Part shown: piece after piece, positions 36,608-48,600 of the stretch
Position numbering within the stretch: position 1 is the stretch's first letter
Layout: each line of letters begins with the position of its first letter
Source of the DNA: Gymnorhina tibicen
Taxonomy: Eukaryota; Chordata; Aves; Passeriformes; Artamidae
Assembly (NCBI GenBank): GCA_013399875.1
Contig: VXAZ01008133.1
Span: forward strand, 255,498 to 319,497
DNA length: 64,000 nucleotides
Direction: 5' to 3'
Program-made: the position numbers and the translations under genes
The notes under the pieces: generated by a model
Told to the model about the DNA's origin: nothing
What the model saw: only the letters and a program-made list of their open reading frames with translations
Database searches by the model: none

Positions 36608-39600
36608 ACTGCCTAGGAGTCCTTTTGTTTTCAGAGGTGAAGATTTCATGTAAATCATTCTGTCAGTTGACTTGGAGCTCTTCATACATCCTCCCTCCAC
36701 CTGCTAAATTCACAGAAATATAAGACTTGCCATTATGAGATCCATGGCGTGTTCAAAACAAAGAGAATTTGTAATGTAATAAATAGATTTTTTGCTGTCT
36801 TGCTTTCTGATGTCATTTTTCATTGATCCTCTGGCTTCTTTTTTCGTGATGATTCCAAGCTTTACCTACCTGATGTATACCTAAGTCATATTCAAGAGAC
36901 AAATCATTTGTATAAAGTTTAAGGTGATACGTTCATAATATTTTTTTTTCTTTCTCAGGATGCTAAAATACATCTGATAAAGCATGATTATCACCACAAT
37001 TAAAGTAGGGTACTTGCTTTGTAAATCATTTGATATAAAGCTGACCAGCTGCTGTTGTGATGAGAATGCACCGATGAAGTGTGTCATTGCAAAACTGTGT
37101 TTGAGTGTATTCCACTACTCTGGTAAGTACACAAATGTATCACAGAATTTTCTTCTCAACAGTGAGCCCAATTTATTCTGAAGTAACTCAGCTAGCATAC
37201 CAAGAATGGCAACAATAATTAATGTGTCTTTCCTCATTATTTTTTTCATGATCTCCTGGTTCGTGATTGCACATGTCTGAGAAGGCTCTGTGTAACCGGG
37301 GCCCTGTATGCCATGGAGATTCCCTGATGTGCCAAAAGTGGGGATCACTTCTTTTGCCATTCAAGCCCACAGTTTTTATCTGAACTAAGATACTGGTGTA
37401 GATCTGTCCTTAGGTAAGTCCCATTACCACTGTATCCATGAGTTCCAGGCAATTTTACAGAGTGTTAGGCCCAAGTTGTTTTGCAGTGGCTACGTTAAAA
37501 TCCACCAAATCAGAGCCTTGTTGAAGTGAGAAACAAAGCTCTCATGCACTTCAGGGGACAGTGTTTGGTCTTCCCTTAACTTTGTCACCTCAGAGCCAGT
37601 AATAACCATGGTCATGAGCAATAATAAGTGGATTATTTTGGTGGCCTCAGATTTCCCTAGTATCATTTCAAAAAACTGGCTTTTTAATGAGAAAATATGA
37701 GAAAGCAATACATTCTCAGAGAATGTTTAATTGAATGGCACACTAAGAATAAAAGCATCTGTGAATAAAAGGCTTCCAAGCCGGTTTTGTGTTCCAATCA
37801 TCTCCTTGTATCTGTAGGTCAGACTCTGCCCTCACTTCTATAAACTGCAATGTTCCCTCCTGCCCCGCCCTGCAAAATATTTTCCAAGAGTTTGATAATG
37901 ATTCTCCTCAGATCTCTTTTCACAAAAGTTCTCAATAAACTGGACCAAATGTGGCTTGTCAGGACAAGTTACAGACACCTTTGCCTAGGTTGTCTCGATT
38001 CAGACCTGATATTGCTTTAAATATTCCCTAAAAAAGGTAAGTGAAATCAACATGCATGTGAACTATTTAGCCCACTATTCAATATTTTACATTCTGAAAG
38101 TGATTAGCAACAAGGCAACTAACAAATACTTCCAGAGATACTCAAAATACATACTATACACATTTATGTAAGAATTACCATAATAATATTATCAGTAACA
38201 GAAATATGCACATATGAAAACATCTGAAAGTAAACATAACATTTGCACATAGTAAATACCCATATGTCTCAATAAACACAATTTTAAATTTTAATATGGC
38301 AAGTGTGTGGTTCTTTTAATTGAGGATGAAAAATTAAGAACAAGCCCTTTAAAGGGTGAATCCTGCCATTCTCAAGGTGCAAAGCTGGTAGAAAAGCATG
38401 ACACACCCTCTGCAAATAGGTGGCATCAGGGCAAAGTCTACAGATAATGATTAGAGACAGAACACCAAATTAAAGTGCCATCAGAACTACAACACCAAAA
38501 AAGGTGTTGTGGTCCATTTAACGCTGTGACTATAATCCTGGTTTTGGCTACCAGAAGAATGTCTGCTCTTCTTTGAACTCATGGCAGATGTCCCCCATGG
38601 CATGTCCTCTCTTTCATGTTTTCTTTGCAGTAGTCACTGATGCACATTTTTTTTTCTTTTTCTCTGGATCCACTGCTAGTTACAGATAGCTTTGGTTGCA
38701 ACACTAGCAAAAGAATAAAGGAAGAGCAAAAATTTGTGAACATATTCTGAAGAGCAAAGTCTATCATTTGCTGTACTTTCCAAATGCTGTTCTTTTTTTT
38801 CATGTCACTTGGTTGTTTTGCTGAAGAATAGCCTTATAAAACTTATAAAAATTAAACACAGTTCAACAGGACTGAATTCTGCTTGTGGCTACACATTTTA
38901 GAAAGTCTTTGACTTTAATGAAGTGTTGGGAATAAGAAGAACATTTCCAGCCTCAGAACACCTTCATTAAGACTACCTTGTCTGGCCTTCTTTGGATATA
39001 TGCATTCTGTCATTCTAACACAGACATTTGTAGCCAGAAGACTGTTCTTCTTCCTGGTCCTTGCTTCTGGTAATTCACTATTCTGTGTTCCTTTTCTTCC
39101 CTTACTCTATTTGCAAGAATGCCAGTTGTCTCAGAGAGTTGTGTTCAGAGAGCTGCAATTTCACCACTGAAGTCTTCAGCAAAGACTTTCACTGTTTGAT
39201 TTTGAGATATCAGACTGTGTTTTCATTACCAACTATTAATCCAAATGAAAATATCACTTAAATTCTCAACTGAACCAGTGTGTTATGGACATACTGATGG
39301 AGCATAAATATCAGAAAGCTAAGATGAGTTTCTGATCATAATAGTACTATACAAAACAGATACAAGATGACATATGTTTCTAGCTGTTCTCTCTCCCTTT
39401 AACACAGAAACACAATTTGTTAACATTCGGGTGAATTTAGTCAGGACTCCTGAATACCCCAAAAACAGCTTTTACAGTTTCTAAAATGGATCTGGTGCCT
39501 GGGTTTTTCTTCAAATCCCTTCATGCAGATTGGAGACTGGACAGCAAACTTTCTAACTGTGCCCATGCACTCATAAACATCTGTAGCAAACCATAATTCT

Positions 39601-41454
39601 GCTGAATGCAGGAGCCACATGGCCATGACATTTTGGTTACGAATGTTAGAGAAGCATGTGGCTCTGAATCCCAATGTTATGGATTTTAGGAATCTCAAGT
39701 GGAAGCCAGCTCTCTGAGTCATGCAAGCGTTCAACACATCCTAAAAGCTCTTGCAAAGCAAAAGACGTGCAACTTAAAGGTCTTGCAACTTGGCAGCAAA
39801 AAAAGAGGGTCAAGGTGAGGATGGAGGGTAGCACCCCTTGGGAAGGGAATGGTTAATTGGCCACAGCCCCAGGAGCAAGCAGGCAGGCAACTCCACCACT
39901 GCAATAAACAACAAATTATTAACACTAAGCAATTTAGCAGCTCAACTTAGAATAAGCAGCACATTGGGCACTGAGTACACAGTGGCAGACTGTCTATGAC
40001 TCTCTGCTACCAGCCAGCCAGCGAATTTTATTTTTTGCCCTAAAAAGAGTTCTTTGAAAACTCCACTATAATAGCCCATTCTGTACCTAGGAATAATTTT
40101 AGAGGGCTGAGTCCCAGACTTCCTTTTTGCAGGTGCGAGGCAGTACTTTCGCACCTCCAGCTACAGCCACCGTTTCCAGGGGCTGAGCTACCCAGGCCAG
40201 ACTGTAATACAGAACTTCTCCATTTTCCTTAATGCTTTGCACCACCATGAGCAGGTCTGGCCCATCCAAATTCAGTCCCCCAGAGATGTGCAATTGCAGC
40301 AGGGTTAAGCCAATGAACAGCGCAATCTAGACCCCAGGTTTGGAAAATCTGGCCCCCTCAAGAACAGCTAATTGTACCAATGCAGCACTATTTTTAAAAA
40401 GGGCACATTTCTTGATCATACCTCACACTGCAGAGCTTCTGTTCAACTAACTACACGACAGTCTGTTAACACTGAAGGAAATCCCCTGAAAGCTGTGTTT
40501 GTTTGACCAACACTGACTAAAATTAGAAAAATATTAAATGAAAGCAGCTGGTCAGCTACCAGCCACAATATTATCCCAACTTCCTTCACAGGAAATATTA
40601 TAATAACATTTTATTTGTTTTTTCCCCTGCTTGCTGCCACTGGGGTGTAATATTTCTTTCATGTTGCTGATAGATCAAGAGCACTTCTGTTGGACTCAGG
40701 CTGTACTGCACGCTGACAGTGATTTGCCCAGCATGGACTTTAATTCACAATCCAGCCAATGTCTAGAGGTGCACAGGGGCAGGAGGGAGTGGAATGAAAG
40801 CAGAGACTATTGACTGCTCTACACAAGGTTACATACAGCTTTGTTCTTCATTCTGGTTCAGTATTTCAACCATAGCTCTGTAATGTATGAACAAACAAGT
40901 CTCAGCAGACCTCTGCCTATGACCTCTCCAAAGACACAGAACCATGGGAAATGAACCATGAAACATCTGGGTGCTATGTGGAAGCTACTTCTGATGCTTG
41001 GACAATGTGTGTCTGCATGTTTTTGCTCATTCTCCCTCTGTGCAGGACAGCAGGGAGTGCCTGCACAAGGACTTTGTACCTCTCCAACACTTGCGTTCTC
41101 CCCACTACAGCACCACTACACCTTTCCACTTTATGCTAAAGTCTCAGCAAAACCAAACAGGGGCCCGAAACAAGGCTTGAACTCAGTGACATGAGCCATC
41201 TACACTGCCAAAACTCCCAGATGCCCCCGGACTTAGCCCTCAGTTCCGAGGGGTTTGTGACCCTGCCATGCCAAATGAAGTCTGCTGGCTCTTTCACCTA
41301 GATCCTTGCGGAGGAAGACAGCCTGACCCCAAGCTGTTGGATTGTCCCCAGCCAGTTTTGCATATTCCTTCCCCCACAGGGAATGATCTTTGTTTCTCTG
41401 CTGTCACAATGGTTTTAACACCCCATTTACATAACACCTTTTGAAATGGACCCT
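36608..41454. other. Non-coding stretch, no gene seen
   Basis: No supported gene. The part near 40092-40360 contains agagggctgagtccc and ggaaaatctggcccc, words typical of old palindromic amniote elements, so a decayed MITE may be spread over it. Three mutually overlapping frames at 40951-41194 have no domain and are ignored. Confidence 0.45.
38489..38510. other. Perfect hairpin, 8-base stem and A6 loop
   Basis: acaacacc pairs with ggtgttgt around six A residues. Structure only. Confidence 0.75.
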
Positions 41455-41620
41455 GAGGTCTGGTCTACACTAGGAAGCGTTTGTTGAGGGAGCTGTATCA
41501 GGAACCAGTCCTACTGTGACTGCCATTGTACCACCAACAGGACACTTCTAGCACAGCTTTTGCCGTCTCCTTCCATAAAATGAGCTACATCAGCAAGAAC
41601 ATTTCCTTTCCAGCAAAAAT
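41455..41620. mobile_element. Relic of a hairpin DNA transposon terminus
   Basis: The segment starts gaggtctggtctacacta, closely matching the terminal inverted repeat of a non-autonomous hairpin element of reptile and bird genomes whose ends read like GGCCTGGTCTACACTA. The following cgtttgttgagggagctgta keeps the spacing of that element's interior. The second end (TAGTGTAGAC-like) was not found, so the copy is 3'-truncated or too diverged. The exact superfamily (hAT or Harbinger type) is uncertain. Confidence 0.55.
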
Positions 41621-42929
41621 ACTTTTATAAACTTCTGCCAGTAATGGAAATTCCTTTTGAAAAATTGTAACATGCTTTTAATTGTCTTTTGTATCCTACC
41701 AAAGGTTTCTGCTATAGGCATAGCTTTATGCGACTGTAGTTATGCTTTAACATCAGTTTAAGTATACCAGGTATAATCAGTTCACAGGTTAGTGATAGCT
41801 CTTTTTCCTCAGCACATGCATTAAAAAACAATATGGCTTTCATCCATCTTCAGTAACCAAGGGTTTGTGCATATGGAAGCCATATGGAGCGTAAGAGCCT
41901 GCCTGTATCAGAAATTATAACAATATATACTAATGTGGGAATTTAAACTACTGTAGCTGGACAATATAACCCTTTTTTCCTCCATAAGGATGTGAATGTA
42001 TATGTGCATGTGAGTAAAATAAATGGGTTTATCCATTTTAGCTTCTGTTGCTTTGAAAGCAGTTTATCTAAACTGGAAACAAAAAGTGTTTATTTCTGAG
42101 TAAGAATGTCCACATGGAGAGTCGTGGCAAAATAAAGGCAGCATTTTAACTATATGAGTATCATTTGTCATTCCTACAGACACAATTGGTTCTATATCAA
42201 AGTCCTATATCATATTTTTGCATATAGCTTCTTGTCACTACCAGCATTTGCATTTTAGCAATTTGCATTTCTTCTTGCAAATTAAAAAAAAAAAAAAAAG
42301 TGTTCAATTGAGATTTGCAAATGAGCAAAAGCAGCCAGGTGAAGGCAGGCAGGAGAGATGGGGGAGGGTTGAAGGTGAAGGTGAGAGGGAGATAAACAGC
42401 AAAATATCAGCTTTTCTCGGAAGGGTTTGGTTTCTCCTCCAACCAAACTTCGTGTGTCCAAGTTTGCATCATGAGTCTAGGTAAGGTGATTTTGCTCAAA
42501 TGGCATCAATAACTCACTTTTAAGAGCACATATTTATCGATTTCTGGGTATAACATAATTAGGTCTCATATTACATAGGCTGTGCAGTTCCCGCTGTAAA
42601 CCTAGATATTATTCAGAAAATCAAAGTAATCTCTTGCGAGTATTAAAATAACAATACATTTGAGAAATGATTGCTACCATTTTTGAAACTGCATTAATGT
42701 TCATTATTTATGTAATATACAAGTTTAGAAGGGGCTGATTTTTTTTAACTTCATTGCTAGTATAAAAAAAGTCGTCGAGTTCTTGGAATCAAATGAATGC
42801 AAGTTTCCTTTTTTGTATAGGGTGATGAAGAGAAATGTATCACTGCACATTAAAAATACATCGCACATTTTATACATTTACGTATGTGGTGCTCTTCATG
42901 TTAAAAAAAAACCACACACAAAAAACCTC
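41621..42929. other. Non-coding stretch, no gene seen
   Basis: AT-rich unique sequence. A run of 16 A residues lies at 42284-42299. The block 42480-42740 is unique and evenly composed and might be conserved non-coding DNA. Nothing else is recognised. Confidence 0.5.
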
Positions 42930-43420
42930 AGAGCACTTTAGAGAATGCACCCAGAGACAAAGCTATTGTTCAGGAAAAGCCAGATTAAACAAACATGCCT
43001 GTAGTCTTGACTTGAAGGCATTTATGGAATTAGCATTCTGAGTCTCAGCTGGCACCATGCTCCAAAGCTGGGGGCAGAACATGCAAAGCCTTTGGCACCT
43101 ACGAGTTTCCACTGATATTCCCATTATAGACAAAAGCCCAGCATTTTAGACAACTCCAAGTCATTTCTGAACACGTGCATTAATGGAACCAAAAGTTTTA
43201 ATTAGCATTTGTGGCCTTAAATTATGTGGTACTTTAAAGACTATTGAAACTGCCCTGACATCATCAGGCAGGCAATGAGTGACATGACCTTAATACAGAA
43301 TTGATCTGGCTAGTCTGGGTTATTAATATTCAAGGGCAGCTTAGTTCTCCATACAGTGCAATTTGTAAAGATACCCACGATCAGGGATTTATGGAAACCT
43401 AGACTAAATGTGACTAAACA
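42930..43420. repeat. Unnamed old interspersed repeat, probable
   Basis: Words such as cttgaaggcatttatggaat, caaagctgggggcag, aggcaggcaatgagtgac and attcaagggcagc followed by cagtgcaattt occur in the same order as in a repeat common in lepidosaur and turtle DNA. That repeat reads roughly GAAGGCGTTGAAGG, AGAGTCTGGGGGCA, GGCAGCCAGTG and TTCAAGGGCAGC...GCATTACAGTAAT. I cannot give a family name. An old LINE or Penelope-like element is possible. A 68-codon frame at 42835-43041 overlaps its left end and is not credible as a gene. Confidence 0.38.
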
Positions 43421-44029
43421 GTGGAATATTTCCTCTTTTATCTGGGATTGCAATGCTCATGGTCCTTTGGAAAAAAGCCCTAGGATTTGTTCCTTTTCTC
43501 ATGCAAAATAACAGGTACAGGGGCCCAGTCTGATCTTTAGTTTTGACAGGGCTCACCACTATCTTTTATGCTACATGCAAACACCAGCTTTCACAATCAC
43601 TACAGTTCCTGAGACAGCCCTGTGTCTGCTGTTGTAGCTGCTACAGTACACAGATAATTTAAGGAAAAAACCAGCAAAGCACAGAGAGTTCTGTCCTTGA
43701 CACAACCCAGGATCACAAGAATGAGTCCAAATCCACCATCAGGAGCTAGTGTTATTCCCAGCTGATTAGTTGCTAACACACAGTATCTCTGAAATACTGA
43801 CACTTTGCTTGTTCTGGTTGAGCCTGAGATCCTTCCCTAGCCATACTTACAGTGTTCCTAAGTCAACAGAACAAAACCCAGTACAGGCAGGTGGAATGTA
43901 CAGGATCCATAGAGGAAAAAATAAAAATCCCCAAAGGCAAGGATGCACTCGTGCTTAATTAGTCAGGAGCCAGTGGCGTAGACAAGGGCCTGGTGTGGCG
44001 GAAGACAGCAGAGTAACTAATTCCCAGCC
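43421..44029. other. Non-coding stretch, no gene seen
   Basis: Unique sequence between two repeat relics. A string ggggcccagtctgatctt near 43518-43535 may be a MITE terminus, but it is too short to assign. Confidence 0.4.
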
Positions 44030-44265
44030 TATGGTGTAATGCTGTTACAAAAAGAAATGACAGATGTCATTCTGACTCGTGTTAACCAGAACATCCTGTG
44101 TAAGACAGGGGAAGAAATTGTCTCACTCTCCTCACTGCTCGCAAGCTCAGCGGTACTTCTGTGTCAGCTCTCAGTGCCATACTTTATGAAAGATGTAGAC
44201 AAATTGAAGAGACTGAAGAGAAGAGCAGCAGGAACAGTAGTAAGATGTTTAGAAAATGGGTATAA
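44030..44265 (+). repeat. CR1/L3-type LINE relic, C-terminal part of the RT frame
   Basis: The frame from 44039 includes KDVDKLKRLKRRAAG (about 44186-44230), which matches the conserved region after the reverse transcriptase domain of CR1-clade LINEs (pattern KDVDKLE+VQRRA). The earlier DNA words gatgct/atgctgttacaaaaag and catcctgtgtaagaca occur in the order expected for that element. The frame ends in a stop soon after, and the region between is diverged. This is a 5'- and 3'-truncated fossil. The copy at 45240-45670 covers the same part of a related element in the opposite orientation. Confidence 0.72.
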
Positions 44266-44383
44266 TTAGAAAGAAATGTATGATAAACCCTAACCATCAC
44301 ACTCTGGTGTGGTAATGAAGGAATCACTGAAGTCATGAGAAGAAGCATTTGGCGACTGGCTTATTTTTCAGCAGAAAATTCCC

Positions 44384-44442
44384 ATATGTGCATGTGTGTG
44401 TGCATGTGTGTGTGCGTGTGTGTGTGTGCATGTGTATGTGTA
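44384..44442. repeat. TG-rich microsatellite, uninterrupted alternation
   Basis: Fifty-nine bases of strict purine-pyrimidine alternation, mostly TG with CATG, CG and TA steps. This is the longest such block in the window and a good Z-DNA candidate. It is likely to be length-polymorphic. Confidence 0.9.
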
Positions 44443-45239
44443 TTAAAAAAGTTACATAACTATGTGAAAACTTCAGCAAGGGAGGGAGATTTTTTGAAAT
44501 AGATTAAACATAATTGGGAATCATCTAGATACACTTCTTAAACCTTAGGCAAAAGGAGGAACAAGCTCACTTCTGTGGTCCAATCTATTTTGAAGACTTC
44601 TGCAACATTATACACTCCCAGTCTTCCTATTATGTTCTGCTGTGTTACAGTCCACCCCAGTCAATTAATGTGTCACTTCTTTGCCATTGTGAGTCTTCAG
44701 CACAGCCCCTTTCTACTGTTGACATTATTCCCCAGACACATTGCACCGAGAGTCCTTTCTGGGCAATTACCATGATGAGACATTCAGCACTGGAATAAGC
44801 ATTACTTTGAATAAGCAGACATCATAGTTTCTAAAAGTTCCAATGTTGATTTGATTACATTGCAGAGAAAAGAGCCAGAGGAAAATATCTTAATTTATAT
44901 CTATAGAGTGCCAGATCCAACCAGGGAACTCTATAAGTAATGCTTAATGCTTAATAATAATACGCCATGGAGTTTAAGATTTGTGTCTATTACTCAGGAC
45001 ATCTGTGTGTCACACTTTGGGAAGACTTAGAGTTACATATTTACTACCCTCTGTGACCAATACATGGTTGACTACAAAGATCTGCTTCTCCACAAGATTG
45101 CTCCAGCCTGCAAACAGTACTGAAGGTATGAATTTTCTACTCAGAACCAGAAAACCCCACATCTCAGTGCCTTAGTTTTCACTTTAGCTGTATGTCATCA
45201 CCAAACTCCACATATGGTATTGCAGTACTTCATGGAGGT

Positions 45240-45670
45240 CACTTTTCCAGAACTTTCACCATTTCCATATTCCTTCTCTGAACTCTTTCTGTATGATCCA
45301 GCTCTTATTTGGAAGCCTCAAAAAATGGACCTAGAAATTAAGCTAGGTTTTACTTTTTCTGACCAGAGTACAAGCACTTCTTCTACATGACAGACTGCCT
45401 TCCTGTTTAGAAATCCCATCATTAATTTTATCTCTTTCAGAACATCATGACTTATGCTCAGTTTGTGATCCACACTAATCCCAAAACTAATTCTGAAAAG
45501 CTGATCCTAACCAACTTTCCTGTATTTGGTTACCTGATATACCCGCTTTCTTGTATCATTTGATTTTGTGTCCAGTTTTCAGGCTGTATCTACAACTTGT
45601 CAAAATAATTTTGAACATTAATCCCATTTTTCAGCAGTTTTGCAGCCAGTCCATCTTCATATAACCTGAA
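45240..45670 (-). repeat. CR1/L3-type LINE relic, antisense
   Basis: On the plus strand the words tctgaactctttctgtatga, ctcagtttgtgatccacact, acttgtcaaaataattttga and gaacattaatccca follow one another. This is the order seen in the reverse complement of CR1/L3 LINEs of turtles, crocodiles and birds (CTCTTTCCAGTTTGTC, CAGTTTGTGATCCAC, CAGATCATTTTGAATTTTAAT). The element therefore lies on the minus strand and covers sequence downstream of the reverse transcriptase core. No open frame remains. Edges are approximate: similarity may continue to about 45190 and 45700. Confidence 0.7.
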
Positions 45671-48600
45671 AATATTGCAGGCAAATATTTCCCATAAGGT
45701 TCATATTGTATCACACTAAACTAGACCAAAAAGGTAGCAAGACCCCTGCAAAATATTAATCAACATAAATTTGCATTTTGAAGGGAAATCCTTCTTTTGA
45801 TGACCTGCATGTATTCATCCTGCCAGCTTTTGTAGTGCTGTATAGATTCTTCAACCAGACTGTGTTTCCATGGCATTCTTATGAAATGTCCTATGACATG
45901 GCAACAAAATACCTATTAAGTATTTATCATTATCCCTCAGATTAAGTAGCAAGAAAGTCCCCAGGGTTATCCTATAAATTATACACCTAAGCTGTAAACA
46001 CAGTCTTTGTAGAGTATCTATAATTCTGTGGAAGCCTAATAATAGAGAACTACAGAATTTATCTCTGCTATTGACTTCACCATTCATCCCCTCAAAGGCT
46101 ATATACAGATTCACGTAATGATGTCAAAAGAATGTTGTTGGGATAACCGGGGGACATTCTATGAAAATCCAGCAAAGATGCTCCTCTTGTAGTTGTAGCT
46201 GTAGTTCAAGAAGTCTGTATTGCATTGGTAGCTCATGTTCCAGAACTTTAGCATACCCTACAAATATGTTGTGGAATAAGGTGGGTTTAACATTTGTATG
46301 GCACTTGTAGACCAGAGGCTGAGCTGTTCCAGAGATGCTCAGGCTCCACCAGCATTATGTAAGTGTCTTACTGGCAGTAACAAATAGCATCTGTGCATTC
46401 AGGCTTTGCTTTAACTTTGCCTTGAGCCTAAGAAACAGGCTGACTTTCCATTTGTCTTCATTGTAGGTGACTCTAACAGGTAATGACAGCTGGCAAACAG
46501 CAAACAGCAATAAAGACAAAATAATATTCTGAAATGGGAATTATATCAACACCCAACACTGCCAAAATCGTGCTTTGCTCTAAAGACACCTAGTTCTTGG
46601 GTTTTCCAAGTATTTGCCTGAGCATACAACAAATGGTGTAAGAAAAAAATCCCTCTTCAAGTTCCACAAAAACAAACAAACAAACAAACAAGAAAAACCC
46701 CAACCCTGTTGCTCTGCCTTCCCAAAGGAAAAGAGGAGGTTTCCTGAAAATGTTGTCCAGGCATACAAAAAGAAGGTAAGAAATGTGGCTGAATTCTTCC
46801 AGAAACACAAGTCGCTAGTGGGAAGGACGTGGGCTTACCACAATTCATGCCAAGTTATGGAAGCCTACATATTCACAGCTCCCTACCAAACACAAACATA
46901 ACATTAATCAAGGTGTGAGAAAGACATATTGCCTCTGTAGCTAGGGAGGGAAGTAGTTTGGTCATCAGAAATTTCATAAGTCATGGCACAAGGGGACAGG
47001 AAAATTATGAGGATTAAAAATATTAGGAGTATCTGGGCTTTTACATTTTATCCAAAGTATAGATTAGTGTTTATTCCTGAATATTTTTACATTTTCATCA
47101 GATATTTTAGTGTCAGGATTAGTAGCATACAGTGTTTCTTAGACACTGTTTTAATGAAAACATAACCTGAAATTAGGCAGTATTTGGGGAAAAAAACCTG
47201 TTGGTTGGAAATCTGTTTCCCTACTGACATTAAAAACAGTCAACATAAGTCTGTGATGATGCAGAAATTTAACTTTTGTACATTTTTATTACATTCAGGA
47301 TACCAAAGATAACTGGATTTATTCACAGAACGGCTGTCATTGAATTCAGTTTTCTGGTACAACTTCCTTCCCATATCAACCCATAAAAAATATGATGGCT
47401 GAAACATTAGGACTGCTTAAAGCAGAAGCTGATGTATCTCCATACAGAAAGAAGAGATAGATTGCAAACTGTTTATGTCTTTTACATTTTTTACTGTATT
47501 AATAAGGAAACACTGTGATTACCAATCAAAAAAAGACTCAGGAGTGCTGCTTGTAAAGTGCACTATTATAAAGATTTATATCTGTATCTGGGGAGTAATA
47601 TAGAGCATTGATATTTTAAGGAGCTCAGTTCAAAATCTCTTTATTCAATGAAAGCCCATGAGAGTGAAATATATTTTTCCTGGGACAGCATCATTGTTTG
47701 TTTATGATAGGAGCTATAAAAAAAATGTTTTTCCCAAAATTATATGTATGTCCAAAATATCTCGGAATTAATTACAAGAGAATTTTCTTGTATTTAACTG
47801 AAATATTTTAGAACATGGCATTAGGCAGTCAAAAAAAAAAATCGCCTCCTGGTCCCTACATTTGGTCAAGTTTGAACAAGAAGATATTTGTATTCAGCAT
47901 ATATTTCATGAACCAAAACGTACTCCTCAAAATACTTAGAAAAGATGACAGCTTTACATATATTTAAAAACACAAACCACTAAGAGAAGAGCATGAACCA
48001 GTCTTCCCACTGGGGCTTGCAAGGACACCACAGGGAATTCATCTTTCTGGAGACACCTTGCTCTGCAGGTTGCATATGTACAGACTTTTGGCTACATGCT
48101 GTCAACTTTTTGCAGGACCTGAACTTGTTTTTTTTGAATCAAGAGAAGGTTCCTAATATTTACTTACCATAGCATTATCTCTTAGAGTAATAGAACCAGG
48201 AGCTATAACATGATCTAGCAACCCACAGCAATCTTTCCTAGTACTTAATTAACAGATGCCAACAAGTTGTATATAATCTAAAATATTTTTTTTTCATACA
48301 ATGAACCATAGATTCATATGCATGCTTCTCACAGCACAAAACACCATGGCAGTGATGTGTTTATAAAACGTTTGTGATAAATACTATTGTATTTATTCTG
48401 TTAATACAATAAAAATTGTAGCAGTTCGGGGTTTTGTGCCTGACTTGACTGCAATACACCTATTCCTTAAAGAATCAGGAGGGCTCCTGATGCTTTAAGA
48501 ATCTTTAGGAATCAAAAAAACTATGTTAAAAACCACTTTTCTAAATCCTTTTTCATTTTCAATATAATTTTTCCCTTCTTCTGGAGAGCAATGTGTCTTC

